A DNA stretch of 64,000 bases from Sporosarcina sp. BP05 (GCF_014282005.1 NZ_JACFTD010000002.1:434001-498000), one strand, 5' to 3'. Numbered from the stretch's first letter, positions 8,167 through 18,886 are shown. Made by a program: numbers and translations. Notes: generated by a model not told the origin, from the sequence alone.

Positions 8167-9336
8167 GTGTCCGAGAAAACGATAGTTAATATAGTAGAAG
8201 CGGTTGCGCTGTTTTTCCTGAATCCATTATTGATAGCGGTTCTTTTTACAGCAGTTGGAGTTGGGTATTTCCGTGTGAAAAAAGAGCGTAGGAGTTTCAA
8301 AGTCCGTTTGTTGCCGGGGTTAACAGAATTGAAGCGGCTTTTGGCGGAGTCATGGCCATATGCGCTTGTTTTGTCCGTTTTGATTTCTGGGGTGGGTTTG
8401 CTAGCAGATCCAGGTTGGCTTGTGCTATTTTCTGCGTCGGCGCTTATTGCCCTGCTGACATTCTATTATAAAGTGACTTCACCGATTTATTTTGCGTCGG
8501 CGGCTTTTTTCGCTCTTTATTTCATAGAAAAGTATATGGGAGATTTCTCGTTTGGCGGATGGACGCCAGCTCAGGCGGATCTACTTGGCAATCTAGCGGT
8601 AACGATTCCAGTCATTGCGGGGTTATTCTTAATTGCAGAAGGACTTCTTATTAGACGTCATACGATCCGGTATGCGTCGCCGACCTTGGTGCATACAAAC
8701 CGTGGACTGCGAGCTGCAGCCTTCAAGACGAAGCGGCTATGGCTGTTGCCAGTTGTATTCTTGGTGCCGGGGGATATGATTTCGGCTTTCGTACCGTATT
8801 GGCCGCAGTTCACATTTGGGGAGAGTGCATTCAGTTTTGTTCCGGTTCCTGTACTAATCGGATTTTCACAAGTGGCGCGCTCGCTGTATCCAGATGTTTT
8901 ATTCCCTAAAATTGGTCGTGCTGTCGTTTGGACAGGCGGTACAGTAGTTGTCGTTGGGATTGCTGCACTATGGCTCCCGATTCTAGGGTGGGTAGCTTTA
9001 CTGTTAGGGGTAGTGTGTCGGGCAGTTATTTCCATTACGGCTTGGCTACATGACAGGCAAGGTGGGTTCGTTGTTGCGCCGCGTGAAACGGGGGTTGTTA
9101 TCGCGGGTGTTGTGCCAGGATCTCCAGGAGAAAAAATGGGGCTTCTGCCGGGTGAATATATCCGTTCTGTAAATGGTCTTCAGGTAAGCAACGAGAAAGA
9201 ACTATATGATGCGATTCAGCTTAATGCTGCACATTGTCGCTTGCAAGTGATTGATCGTAACGGGGAAGTTCGGCTTATGCAGCAGGTTATTTATCGACAT
9301 GACCATCATCGCCTTGGACTTCTCGTCGTTCGGTGA
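8167..9336 (+). CDS. minJ: Division topological determinant MinJ
   Basis: MinJ bridges DivIVA and MinD at the poles and septum in Gram-positive rods. The 389-aa protein (B. subtilis MinJ is about 400) has around eight membrane segments in residues 10-295 and a C-terminal PDZ domain (about 300-389) with the carboxylate-binding type loop near GVVPGSPGEKMGLLPGE. The GTG start follows a moderate GATGGTGA site. Proximity to ctpB supports the call. A generic membrane-anchored PDZ protein is the alternative. Confidence 0.85.
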   Translation: MSEKTIVNIVEAVALFFLNPLLIAVLFTAVGVGYFRVKKERRSFKVRLLPGLTELKRLLAESWPYALVLSVLISGVGLLADPGWLVLFSASALIALLTFYYKVTSPIYFASAAFFALYFIEKYMGDFSFGGWTPAQADLLGNLAVTIPVIAGLFLIAEGLLIRRHTIRYASPTLVHTNRGLRAAAFKTKRLWLLPVVFLVPGDMISAFVPYWPQFTFGESAFSFVPVPVLIGFSQVARSLYPDVLFPKIGRAVVWTGGTVVVVGIAALWLPILGWVALLLGVVCRAVISITAWLHDRQGGFVVAPRETGVVIAGVVPGSPGEKMGLLPGEYIRSVNGLQVSNEKELYDAIQLNAAHCRLQVIDRNGEVRLMQQVIYRHDHHRLGLLVVR

Positions 9337-9374
9337 ACATCGAGTGAACGATTACTCTGGAAGGAATGTTGAAA

Positions 9375-9626
9375 ATGGATTCATTCGAAACTAAACTGTT
9401 ACTTGCCTTAATTTTGCCGGGTCTGCTTGTGATTTTATTCACCCGTGTGACATTTCACCATGTCGTTGGCCTTATTTTAACGGTTGCATTGATTGCGGCA
9501 TCGGTCTACGCGGGTTATACGCATAACTGGCTACTTTACGGGGCGGATGCGCTATCGCTCACCGTCGGATTCTGGTATGCGACACGTATGATGAAGATTG
9601 CAAGGCAGCATGAACAAGAGGAATGA
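9375..9626 (+). CDS. csbA: CsbA-like small membrane protein
   Basis: This small protein of 83 aa has three hydrophobic segments and the family motif LLVILFTRVTFHH near the N-terminus. In B. subtilis csbA is a SigB-controlled general-stress gene of unknown mechanism, next to uvrBA. I see no clear SigB promoter here. ATG 9375 is preferred to 9366 because GGAAGGA (9359-9365) gives correct spacing only for the former. Confidence 0.82.
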   Translation: MDSFETKLLLALILPGLLVILFTRVTFHHVVGLILTVALIAASVYAGYTHNWLLYGADALSLTVGFWYATRMMKIARQHEQEE

Positions 9627-9631
9627 CGAAT

Positions 9632-9664
9632 GGAGCCGTTCGCTGTTAAAGGAGCGGTTTTGTT
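9632..9664 (+). terminator. Weak terminator after csbA
   Basis: AGCCGTTC and GAGCGGTT form an imperfect stem followed by a short T-rich tail. Confidence 0.4.
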
Positions 9665-9725
9665 GTGGGATGAAATAGGGGAGTGTGGATGAGCGTATCA
9701 CGGTCAACCAATCAGCCCTCTCCAA

Positions 9726-9752
9726 CAAAAAAGACCGCAACTAAGCGGCCCC
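9726..9752 (-). terminator. Terminator of azlCD
   Basis: Read on the minus strand, GGCCGC pairs with GCGGTC around TTAGTT and is followed by TTTTTT. Confidence 0.7.
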
Positions 9753-9759
9753 CATATCC

Positions 9760-10068
9760 TCACATAAACAAACTATAAACGGCCAGCACAGCAATCGTAC
9801 CCAGAACAACGGACATAACCCCGCCGCCTAAAATTGCGATTAAAAATGCGGCACCTGCTCCAAGCACCCCAAACAAGATATTCCCTTCCTGTACGAATAG
9901 AATCGCCGGAAAGATGAGTGCACCTAGGACAGCATATGGAATATTACGCAAGACACCTGACACAACCGGCGGCAACTCTTTACCATCTAAAACAGCCAGC
10001 GGAATCATACGCGGAATGTACGTCACAAGCGCCATGCCGAGAAGCATCCACCAATAACTTGGCCCCAT
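9760..10068 (-). CDS. azlD: Branched-chain amino acid transport protein AzlD
   Basis: AzlD is the small partner of AzlC in branched-chain amino acid export (azaleucine resistance in B. subtilis). The 102-aa protein has about four membrane segments and the typical MLLGMALVTYIPRMIPL start. Its ATG shares a base with the azlC stop (TAATG) and has AGGAGGAAG just upstream, so translation is coupled. A longer in-frame extension upstream overlaps azlC and is not credible. Confidence 0.88.
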   Translation of the reverse strand: MGPSYWWMLLGMALVTYIPRMIPLAVLDGKELPPVVSGVLRNIPYAVLGALIFPAILFVQEGNILFGVLGAGAAFLIAILGGGVMSVVLGTIAVLAVYSLFM

Positions 10069-10793
10069 TATACTTCCTCCTCTCGTATGAACATCGATTC
10101 CGCCGTTTTCCCGCGCCGCGAATAAACAATCTCCACAAGAATCGAGGACGCAAGCGTTGCGACAAGAATCGACCATCCTGTCGACAATGCCTCTGTAAAG
10201 TACAGGATACAATGGATGACCGCCCCAAGAGCAGCGAGCATGACAACTTTGCGGTTGCCTTTCATCGAAGGAACAAGCAATCCGATGAACATTGCGTAGA
10301 GTGCAATCGACATTGCGGCTTGTAAGAACTGTGGCAGATTAGCACCGATAATATGTCCGATGACTGTGAAGATGACCCAGCTGCCGTAGGCGATCAGCGT
10401 AACGCCGAATGCGAACGCTGTCGGAATCTTTCCTTTCTTTCCTGTTGCGAGTACTGTAAATGATTCGTCCGTAATACCAAACGCATAGATCGCTTTGACC
10501 CATTTTCGTGCGGGCTGCATCTTTTCATTGAGCGAAGCCGTCATTAGAAAGTGTCGAATATTGACCACGAATGTGTTCATGACGATCAACAGCGGGTCGA
10601 TACCTAAAGTAATTAGGCTGAGCGACATGTATTGTGCGGCACCGGCATAGACGAAGATACTCATTGCTGTAGCTTCAATAATGGACAAACCGGCCGTTTT
10701 TGCGAGCAGTCCAAATGTGAGGGCTACGGGGAAATATCCGATTGCAATGCTCGTCCCTGCTTTTAAGCCAGCTGAAAATTGGTTATTGGTCAT
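10068..10793 (-). CDS. azlC: Branched-chain amino acid exporter subunit AzlC
   Basis: This is the large permease subunit of AzlCD. It is about 241 aa, with around seven membrane segments and the family signature AGLKAGTSIAIGYFPVALTFGLLA at the N-terminus. ATG 10793 is taken as start with GGGAAG upstream; a GTG nine bases earlier (10802) is possible. A minus-strand TATAAT is visible at 10832-10827. AzlB (Lrp-type regulator) is not adjacent, so local control is unknown. Confidence 0.88.
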   Translation of the reverse strand: MTNNQFSAGLKAGTSIAIGYFPVALTFGLLAKTAGLSIIEATAMSIFVYAGAAQYMSLSLITLGIDPLLIVMNTFVVNIRHFLMTASLNEKMQPARKWVKAIYAFGITDESFTVLATGKKGKIPTAFAFGVTLIAYGSWVIFTVIGHIIGANLPQFLQAAMSIALYAMFIGLLVPSMKGNRKVVMLAALGAVIHCILYFTEALSTGWSILVATLASSILVEIVYSRRGKTAESMFIREEEV

Positions 10794-10948
10794 TGTATTC
10801 ACATCTTCCCAAAGTATATTTAAGTGATTATACTATACTTATGGGTTTAAATGTTCATATTTAAAGGAAAACTCTAAATACGGGGTATTTCTATGTAATA
10901 AAAAAGTAGAAGCCTGACAAAAAAGTTTTCGAATTGAGGTTGTTACTG

Positions 10949-11572
10949 ATGAACGAGTGGATGAATCCTGATAAAATCGTCGAATTAGCGCAGCATTACA
11001 AGGCACTTGGACCATTCCTTGGGCTGTTTCTGCCACTTATAGAATCATTTTTACCCTTTCTTCCTTTATTCGCATTTGTTCTGGCGAATGCAGGAGCTTA
11101 TGGCCTTTGGTATGGTTTTCTTCTATCCTGGGCGGGAACAGTCATTGGCTCTTATGCAGTATTTCTTATCGTCCGCAAATATGGGCGCAACCGCATGCTT
11201 CAATTCCTAACAAAAAGTCCACGTATCCAAAAGTTGATTAAGTGGGTGGAGCGAAATGGTTTCGGACCTTTGTTTATCTTTATTTGTTTTCCGTTTACAC
11301 CGTCCGCACTCGTCAATTTTGTAGCGGGCCTATCTGATATGAAGAAAAAGAATTATTTAATCACACTGATGGCTGGGAAATTTGTGATGATTTCCATGAT
11401 TAGCTATATCGGGTATGATATAAGGGCTTTATTCACCAATCCAATCCGGACGGCAATTGTAATTGGCGTGATTTTTCTGCTATGGCTGGTCGGCAAATAT
11501 TTCGAGCGCAGACTGAATGCAAAAATAGAAGCCGATTTCCGTGCATCCGCCGCTCCGCGTAATGATAAGTAA
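10949..11572 (+). CDS. DedA/TVP38-family (VTT domain) membrane protein
   Basis: This is a 207-aa polytopic protein with a VTT (DedA-like) domain across about residues 25-185. It includes the re-entrant loop pattern FLPFLPLFAFVLANAGAYG and the second signature FPFTPSALVNFVAGLS. Family members act in lipid carrier or phospholipid translocation; this protein's substrate is not readable. A related gene (yhjE) lies near addAB in B. subtilis. ATG 10949 is chosen over the upstream TTG because GAGGT is 8 nt before it. Confidence 0.82.
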   Translation: MNEWMNPDKIVELAQHYKALGPFLGLFLPLIESFLPFLPLFAFVLANAGAYGLWYGFLLSWAGTVIGSYAVFLIVRKYGRNRMLQFLTKSPRIQKLIKWVERNGFGPLFIFICFPFTPSALVNFVAGLSDMKKKNYLITLMAGKFVMISMISYIGYDIRALFTNPIRTAIVIGVIFLLWLVGKYFERRLNAKIEADFRASAAPRNDK

Positions 11573-11697
11573 TCGCACCCTATTCAGTTGAAACAGTTCC
11601 TGTCATCCCTAACTTTCTGTACAATGGAAGGTAAGGATGATAGGGATTTTTTTATTGGATAAATTATACATACACACATAGAAAGGGAGGAAACCAT

Positions 11698-14600
11698 ATG
11701 TCACTGCGTTTCATAACCGGTAGATCGGGCGCTGGAAAGACGACGTTCATTGAGCGGGAAATGGCTGCCGAACTAGAGCGGAATCCGATGGGGGCGCCTG
11801 TTATTGTCATTGTGCCTGACCAGATGTCGTTCTCGATGGAGCATAGTATGTCCGTTAATTTCGGCTTAAAAGGGATCATCCGTGCACAAGTGTTGACGTT
11901 CAAACGGTTGGCGTGGCGTGTGCTGCAGGAAACAGGCGGCATTACGCGCAAGGAAATAGATGGCTTCGGGTACCGGATGCTTGTACGAAGTGTTTTGGAA
12001 GACAATCGGGACCAGTTCAAATTGTTTCGGCAAGCGGCAAGCAAACGTGGATTCACGGAACAAATAGGGGACTTGCTGAAAGAGTTTAGTCGCTATTGCC
12101 TCGATCACCAAACGATGAGCAATCTCTACGATGCGCTGGCTTCAACAGGTGCACCGCGCACATTGCTCGACAAAGCGGAAGACTTATCCTTGTTGCTGAC
12201 AAAAATCGAAGAAAAGCTGGGCACGACTTACGTCGATAGTGAAGGACATCTGGCCCTTCTTGCCTCACAAATTACCCATTCCGACCTGTTAAAAGGGGCT
12301 GATATCTATATTGACGGTTTTGAAAACTTTACGACGCGGGAATACGAAATTGTCACGGAACTGATGAAACACGCCAACCGACTGACAGTTGTGTTACCAA
12401 TGGAAGGCGCTCTCACTGGTTTTGCGGACCATGAATTATTTTTCAACCCTGTACGGACTTCCCTCAAATTGCGTGAACTAGCGCGTGCTGAATCGGTGGA
12501 AGTAGAGGAAGATATCCATTTGGCAGATTCGCCGCGTTATCAAAATGAAGATTTAAAACATTTTGAGGCGGAATTCGACCATTATCCCGCGAAACAACAG
12601 CCGTCAGCAGGCAATATTGTCTTAGTTGAAGCGGCGAATCGTCGCGCGGAAATCCATTCAGTGGCACGTACAATTCGCGAATTAATGATTGCAGGCAAGC
12701 GGTACAAAGACATTTCGATTTTGTACAGGCAGCCTGAAAAGTATGATGAACTAATTGAAACGATTTTCCCGCATTATGATATTCCGGTGTTCATTAGCCA
12801 GAAGAAACCGATGTTGCATCACCCGCTTATCGAGTTTTCACGTTCTGTGTTAGAAGCGGTGACAACGGGTTGGTCGTATGAATCAGTGTTCCGCGCGGTA
12901 AAAACAGATCTATTTTTCCCGCACCGAGAAACAAAGTTATTATGGCGTGATCGTGCAGATAGACTCGAAAACTATGTCCTTGCCCATGGGATTTACGGCC
13001 AGCGGTGGTTCGATGACAGTCGTTGGCGCGTGAAAAAGTATCGCGGCCTTGAACTGTATACAGATGTGCAAACGGACGAAGAGCGTGCAATGGAGCAAGA
13101 ACTGCATATGATTCGCGATGAAATTCGGGATCCACTTGCCGACTTTGAAAAGCGTTTGAAGCGGTCCGAAACGGGACGTGATGTAGCGGAAGCCTTGTTT
13201 TTATTCATGGAAAACTTACATGTTTATGATAAAATCATCGATCTGCGTGCGGAAGAAGAACGTGCAGGACGATTACTTGGCGCAACGGAACATGAACAAG
13301 CTTGGAACGGCTGGATTAATGTGCTGGATCAGTTTGTCCTTATGTTCGGGGATAAAAAAATGGATGCTGTAGAAGCAGCTCGAATTTTGGATGAAGGATT
13401 CGACTCACTCGAATTTGCTCGCATTCCGCCGTCGCTTGACCAGGTGACGGTATCGACTGTCGAAGTTTCAAGTTTAATGGATATTGACGCAGTATTTGTA
13501 CTCGGGGTCAATGATGGCGTCATGCCGAAACGCGTTGACAATGAAGGACTGCTGTCGGATGCAGACCGTGAATGGTTTTCGGAAATCGGCTTTGAACTGG
13601 CACCCACGTCGAAGATGAAATTGATGGATGAAACGTTTATGGCTTATCGTGCATTTACAGCACCGCGCGAAAAATTATATGTGTCATATCCCGTGGCAGA
13701 CGAGGAAGGGAAAGCACTTATTCCATCGCTGTACATTTCGAGAATTGGGCATATGCTGACAGGAACTACAACGAAAATCGCCGTAACGGATCCGTCCGAA
13801 TTGACGCTAGAAGCCAATCAATTCGATTACATCAGCCACCCGCGTTCGGCACTACCTTATGTGTCGATGAAGTTGAAAGAAGCGGAACAGTCGGGTGTGC
13901 TGGAACGTGAATGGCGTGCGGTCATGGCGTATTACGACGAGGATCCCTATTGGTCGTCTGTAATTAGTCATATCATACGCCCGATGAATGCGAAGAATGG
14001 GGCGGAACGACTGCGTCCAGAGATAACGGAAGGCTTGTACGGGGAATCATTTGTTTCTAGTGTGTCACGGATTGAATCTTATTACAGCTGCCCGTTCCAG
14101 CATTATGCGTCGTTTGGACTTGGCTTGCGTGAACGGACGGAATTTACGCTGGAAGCACCGGCAATCGGGGATTTATTTCACGCCGCGCTTAAATGGGTGT
14201 CCGATGAAACAATGCGTCTCGGGAAATCGTGGGCAGAACTGACGCGCGAAGAATGTTGGAAGCTTGCGCGAGCAGCGGTGGAAGATATATCGCCTTACTT
14301 CTTCAACCGGATTTTATTGTCAACGAACCGTTATGTTTATATTAAACGTAAGCTCATGCACATTATTCAACGAACGATTTTTTCACTTAGTACGCAGGCC
14401 AAATCGACTGTATTCAAACCGATTGCTATTGAAGCAGGATTTGGACCTGGCGAAGAATTGCCAGCGCTTGAAATTCCATTGCGCCGCGGTGATTCAATGA
14501 AACTACGTGGTCGAATTGACCGTGTCGATGCGACAGAAATAGGCGGCAAAAACTATGTCCGTGTTGTCGACTACAAATCATCCGCGAAAAGCCTAGATTT

Positions 14601-15195
14601 AACGGAAGTGTATTACGGCTTGTCCTTGCAAATGATGACTTATCTTGACGTAGCACTAGAAAACGCAGACGAATGGCTCGGCATACATGCGGATCCAGCG
14701 GGCATTTTGTATATGCATATTCATAACCCGATGATCCGCTCCGGTTCCGAATTAACACCTGCACTCCTTGAGGCAGAAGTCGCGAAATCCTATAAGATGA
14801 GAGGCTATCTGCTCGATAATCAGGAAGTTGTCATCGGCATGGATGCTGATATCGGCAGATCATCTTCAATCGTGCCAGCCTCTATTAAAACGGACGGTAC
14901 ATTTGCGAAAACGTCGAAAGTACTATCATCAGATGATTTGCAGATGATGCGGTCGTTTGTTAGAACACGCCATCAAAAAGCTGGAGATGCAATGCTTGCG
15001 GGCGATACACGTGTTTATCCCTATAAATTAAAAAATAAAATGCCATGCGAATTTTGTTCGTATCGTTCGGTTTGTCAGTTCGATCAAACAGATCCGTCAG
15101 CGGAACATCGGCCTTATGCTGAAATGGACCCAGAAATGTCGCTTGATAAAATGCGCAAGGAGGTGGCGGATGATGAACATACCCGTGAAACCTAA
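11698..15195 (+). CDS. addB: AddAB helicase-nuclease subunit B
   Basis: AddB is one subunit of the AddAB (RexAB) complex that processes double-strand DNA ends and responds to Chi. The 1165-aa protein has a Walker A GRSGAGKTT (8-16), an inactivated helicase-like middle and a C-terminal RecB-type nuclease with VVDYKSS. The iron-sulfur cysteines are all present (C798, C1117, C1120, C1126) and closely match B. subtilis spacing. A strong GGGAGG precedes the ATG. It overlaps addA by 26 bp. Confidence 0.97.
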   Translation: MSLRFITGRSGAGKTTFIEREMAAELERNPMGAPVIVIVPDQMSFSMEHSMSVNFGLKGIIRAQVLTFKRLAWRVLQETGGITRKEIDGFGYRMLVRSVLEDNRDQFKLFRQAASKRGFTEQIGDLLKEFSRYCLDHQTMSNLYDALASTGAPRTLLDKAEDLSLLLTKIEEKLGTTYVDSEGHLALLASQITHSDLLKGADIYIDGFENFTTREYEIVTELMKHANRLTVVLPMEGALTGFADHELFFNPVRTSLKLRELARAESVEVEEDIHLADSPRYQNEDLKHFEAEFDHYPAKQQPSAGNIVLVEAANRRAEIHSVARTIRELMIAGKRYKDISILYRQPEKYDELIETIFPHYDIPVFISQKKPMLHHPLIEFSRSVLEAVTTGWSYESVFRAVKTDLFFPHRETKLLWRDRADRLENYVLAHGIYGQRWFDDSRWRVKKYRGLELYTDVQTDEERAMEQELHMIRDEIRDPLADFEKRLKRSETGRDVAEALFLFMENLHVYDKIIDLRAEEERAGRLLGATEHEQAWNGWINVLDQFVLMFGDKKMDAVEAARILDEGFDSLEFARIPPSLDQVTVSTVEVSSLMDIDAVFVLGVNDGVMPKRVDNEGLLSDADREWFSEIGFELAPTSKMKLMDETFMAYRAFTAPREKLYVSYPVADEEGKALIPSLYISRIGHMLTGTTTKIAVTDPSELTLEANQFDYISHPRSALPYVSMKLKEAEQSGVLEREWRAVMAYYDEDPYWSSVISHIIRPMNAKNGAERLRPEITEGLYGESFVSSVSRIESYYSCPFQHYASFGLGLRERTEFTLEAPAIGDLFHAALKWVSDETMRLGKSWAELTREECWKLARAAVEDISPYFFNRILLSTNRYVYIKRKLMHIIQRTIFSLSTQAKSTVFKPIAIEAGFGPGEELPALEIPLRRGDSMKLRGRIDRVDATEIGGKNYVRVVDYKSSAKSLDLTEVYYGLSLQMMTYLDVALENADEWLGIHADPAGILYMHIHNPMIRSGSELTPALLEAEVAKSYKMRGYLLDNQEVVIGMDADIGRSSSIVPASIKTDGTFAKTSKVLSSDDLQMMRSFVRTRHQKAGDAMLAGDTRVYPYKLKNKMPCEFCSYRSVCQFDQTDPSAEHRPYAEMDPEMSLDKMRKEVADDEHTRET

Positions 15196-18100
15196 GGGAC
15201 TAACATTTACTGACGCTCAGTGGAAAGCAATTTGGGCGACAGGGAAAGATATTCTCGTTTCCGCTGCTGCTGGTTCGGGGAAAACAAAGGTGTTAATTAC
15301 ACGAATGATTGAAAAAGTATTGGATGAAAATAATCCAATCGATGTCGATGAATTGCTCGTTGTGACATTCACCAATGCATCTGCTGCGGAAATGCGACAC
15401 AGGATGGCGGAAGCGTTGGAAGAAGCGATTGCTGCAAGGCCGGAATCCGTCCACTTGCGCAGGCAGTTGAATTTATTGAACAAAGCACAGATTTCCACAC
15501 TGCACTCTTTTTGTATGAACGTCGTTCGCCAATATGCTTATTTAATCGATATCGACCCGGGATTCCGAATTGCGGATAGTACGGAAGCGGCGCTGTTAAG
15601 TGACGATACAATTGGGGCAGTACTTGAAGATGCTTATAGTGCAGAAAATCCGGAAGCGATGTACCGGCTGGCGGACAGTTTTACGTCTGACCGCAACGAT
15701 CAGTCCATCGAAACTCTGATTGACCGCTTGTACGATTATTCCCGCGTTCACCCAGTACCGGAACAATGGCTTCGCGAAATTCCCATGCAATATGAAATTG
15801 GTGATCAAGCTTCTATAGATGATCTTGAATTCATCGAACCACTGAAAACGGCTATACGCCATACGCTTGAAGAGGCAGTGGCGTTAACTGGAGATATGCG
15901 AAACATTGCGCTGATGGTGGATGGACCTGAACCGCTTGCTGCTACGGCTGAAGCGGATTTGATGTGGATCAATGAAGCGATTCGGCGCGTAACGGATGGT
16001 ACATGGGAAGAAACGTATGCATTTTTTGGCTCGCTTAAATGGGCAAAAGCGGGAACAATTCGCAAAGACTCGTGTGATGAAGAACTTGCAAAACGAGCGA
16101 AAGCGCTGCGTGATGCGGTGAAGAAAATTATTAATACGTTGAAAGAATCCTATTTCACGAGAACGCCAGCGCGTTTACTTGATGAAATTCGGTTAATGGC
16201 GCCCACCATGCATACACTTATTGACTTAGTGATTGAGTTCGGCAGGCGTTTTGAACTTGTGAAAATTGACCGAGGGATTGTCGATTTCTCGGATTTGGAA
16301 CATTATGCGCTACGGATTTTATCGAATGCGCAGGACGGAGAACTAGTCCCTTCTGATATCGCAGTTGATTACAAAAATCGGTTTTCAGAGGTTCTTGTCG
16401 ACGAATACCAGGATGTCAATATGTTGCAGGAGACGATTATCCAGCTCGTCAAGCGCGGCGGGGAAGAGGACGGCAATTTGTTCATGGTTGGCGATGTAAA
16501 ACAGTCAATTTACCGCTTCCGTCTTGCTGAACCAATGCTGTTTCTTGGCAAATACAATCGATTTACGGCAACGGATGGCCATCATGGCTTGAAAATCGAT
16601 TTGAATGCCAACTTCAGAAGTCGTAAAGAAGTGCTCGATGCGACAAATTTCATCTTTTCGCAAGTGATGGGCGCGCGTGTCGGAGAAATCGATTACGATG
16701 ATGCGGCGGCGTTGAAATATGGCGCAAACTACCCAGAAAAAGCCGTAACAGCAGGTTTGACGCTACTGTATGAAGAAGAGGAAGACGAACAGGAACTAGA
16801 CGCTGCCACGGAACTAGCAGGCCAAAGCTTGAAGAGTTCGCAGGCGGAAGCGCGATTTATGATTAAAAAAATCCGAGATATGATCGCATCAGGTGCTGAA
16901 GTAACGGATGCGTTCAGCGATAAAAAGCGCCCTCTTGAATATAGGGATATCGTTATTTTGATGCGTTCAATGACATGGTCGGGTGAAATCGCAGAGGAAT
17001 TCAAACTGGCGGAAATTCCAATCTATGCTGAACTAAAACGCGGCTATTTTGATGCACTTGAAGTAATGATTATGTTGAATACGCTCCGTGTGATTGATAA
17101 TCCCTATCAGGATATTCCGCTTGCATCTGTCCTTCGTTCACCATTTATCGGCATGACGGAAAATGAGTTGGCGCAAATCCGGCTCGCTGGAAAAAGTGAG
17201 CCGTTCTTTGAAGCGTTGAAGCGTTTCGTTACAACAGGCGGAGCAGGTGTTGCAGCGGCGACGCAGGAAAAACTGCAACGCTTTTTCAATCAGTTTGAGG
17301 ATTGGCGCAACTTGGCGCGGCGTGGATCGTTGTCCGAACTAATTTGGCAAGTCTATTCCGATACGCATTATTATGAAATGGTCGGTGCAATGGCAAATGG
17401 TAAACAGCGTCAAGCCAATCTTCGTGCGCTGCATGACCGGGCAATTGACTATGAAAAAACGTCGTTCCGTGGGCTGTTCCGTTTTCTACGTTTTGTTGAC
17501 CGTATGCGTAAGCGGGGCGATGATCTTGGTGCGGCGCGATCGCTTACTGAAAAGGAAAACGTTGTTCGTATCATGACTATCCATTCATCAAAAGGACTGG
17601 AATTTCCTGTTGTGTTCATCGCAGGGGCAGGCCGGAAATTCAATAAAATGGATTTCAATGAACCGTATTTATTTGACCAGCATTTTGGACTGGCTGTGAA
17701 AGCGATTGACCCGGACAACCGAATCACCTATACATCTCTACCGTTTCTTGCAATGAAAGAAAAGAAAGAGCTTGAAATGCGTGCGGAGGAAATGCGTGTG
17801 TTATATGTGGCCATGACGCGGGCGAAAGAGCATCTTGAAATCATTGCTTCCGTAAAAGATATTGAAAAGTCGATTGTCAAATGGCAGGACGCCCAGTTGG
17901 TCGACCCTGACCTGATGTTGCCTGAGTATACAAGGTCACGCGCAAACGGTTATTTAGACTGGATTGGTCCAGCTGTCGCTAGACATCCGGCATTTGCGAA
18001 ATTTGGTAGTGTCCCAGGCGGTCAGTCTGTAATAGATGCCTCGGTGTGGCAAATAGATGCGCTTCCAGTTTCGGCATTGTTCACGAAGGTTGAAGAAATC

Positions 18101-18886
18101 GATGAGGGAACAGTGAAATCATTGGACGCGGTCCCGATTAAAGAGGTGGACGAGGGTATGCTGCTTGAAGTGAAACGCAGGTTTGACGCGACATACCCGT
18201 ATCTTTCATCGGTGACAAAACGGTCCAAACAGACGGTCAGTGAGTTGAAACGGCTGTCGATTCTAGAACAGCAGGCGGAAGATGACTTCTTGGTGTCTAC
18301 GAATGCTGATGTCAGTACGGCGTATCTTCATAATCGACCAGCCTTCATGCAATCGCGGGCACTATCTGCGGCGGAAGTAGGGACAGCGATGCATACGATC
18401 ATGCAACATATTGATATCCGTAGAGAAAGTAGCGTCGCTGACGTTGAGAAGCTCTTAACGGAATTGACGGGCCGTCAGTTGCTGACTACAGAAGAAGCGA
18501 TTGCGGTCGATGCGAATGCGGTTGCACAATTTTTCCAAACGGCGATTGCGAAACGGCTTATGACAGCTGCGCAAGTGGAGCGGGAATTGCCGTTTACGTA
18601 CGCTTTTGATGATAAAGACGGCGACTACCAAATTCTGCAAGGAATCGCGGATTGTTTATTCGAAGAGCAAGATGGCTGGGTACTGCTGGATTATAAAACT
18701 GACCGAGTTCGCGGACGCTTTGGTTCCGATGAAGAAGTCGATGCGGAAATGCAGGTCCGGTATGGCATCCAGTTGAATTTGTACAAGAAGGCGATTGAAG
18801 AAATTGTGAAAATCGACATAAAAGAGATGGTCCTATATTTATTTGACGGACAGAGGACTGTAACTATTCAGGGGGAATCAAGTTGA
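15170..18886 (+). CDS. addA: AddAB helicase-nuclease subunit A
   Basis: AddA is the UvrD/Rep-type helicase and nuclease subunit of AddAB. The 1238-aa protein has Walker A AAAGSGKT (32-39), Walker B/motif II VLVDEYQDVN, helicase motifs through EEMRVLYVAMTRAKE, and a C-terminal nuclease motif LLDYKTD (D1174, K1176). ATG 15170 is chosen because AGGAGGTG lies 5 nt upstream inside addB; the 18-residue upstream extension is not credible. Its stop overlaps the next start by 3 bp. Confidence 0.97.
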   Translation: MMNIPVKPKGLTFTDAQWKAIWATGKDILVSAAAGSGKTKVLITRMIEKVLDENNPIDVDELLVVTFTNASAAEMRHRMAEALEEAIAARPESVHLRRQLNLLNKAQISTLHSFCMNVVRQYAYLIDIDPGFRIADSTEAALLSDDTIGAVLEDAYSAENPEAMYRLADSFTSDRNDQSIETLIDRLYDYSRVHPVPEQWLREIPMQYEIGDQASIDDLEFIEPLKTAIRHTLEEAVALTGDMRNIALMVDGPEPLAATAEADLMWINEAIRRVTDGTWEETYAFFGSLKWAKAGTIRKDSCDEELAKRAKALRDAVKKIINTLKESYFTRTPARLLDEIRLMAPTMHTLIDLVIEFGRRFELVKIDRGIVDFSDLEHYALRILSNAQDGELVPSDIAVDYKNRFSEVLVDEYQDVNMLQETIIQLVKRGGEEDGNLFMVGDVKQSIYRFRLAEPMLFLGKYNRFTATDGHHGLKIDLNANFRSRKEVLDATNFIFSQVMGARVGEIDYDDAAALKYGANYPEKAVTAGLTLLYEEEEDEQELDAATELAGQSLKSSQAEARFMIKKIRDMIASGAEVTDAFSDKKRPLEYRDIVILMRSMTWSGEIAEEFKLAEIPIYAELKRGYFDALEVMIMLNTLRVIDNPYQDIPLASVLRSPFIGMTENELAQIRLAGKSEPFFEALKRFVTTGGAGVAAATQEKLQRFFNQFEDWRNLARRGSLSELIWQVYSDTHYYEMVGAMANGKQRQANLRALHDRAIDYEKTSFRGLFRFLRFVDRMRKRGDDLGAARSLTEKENVVRIMTIHSSKGLEFPVVFIAGAGRKFNKMDFNEPYLFDQHFGLAVKAIDPDNRITYTSLPFLAMKEKKELEMRAEEMRVLYVAMTRAKEHLEIIASVKDIEKSIVKWQDAQLVDPDLMLPEYTRSRANGYLDWIGPAVARHPAFAKFGSVPGGQSVIDASVWQIDALPVSALFTKVEEIDEGTVKSLDAVPIKEVDEGMLLEVKRRFDATYPYLSSVTKRSKQTVSELKRLSILEQQAEDDFLVSTNADVSTAYLHNRPAFMQSRALSAAEVGTAMHTIMQHIDIRRESSVADVEKLLTELTGRQLLTTEEAIAVDANAVAQFFQTAIAKRLMTAAQVERELPFTYAFDDKDGDYQILQGIADCLFEEQDGWVLLDYKTDRVRGRFGSDEEVDAEMQVRYGIQLNLYKKAIEEIVKIDIKEMVLYLFDGQRTVTIQGESS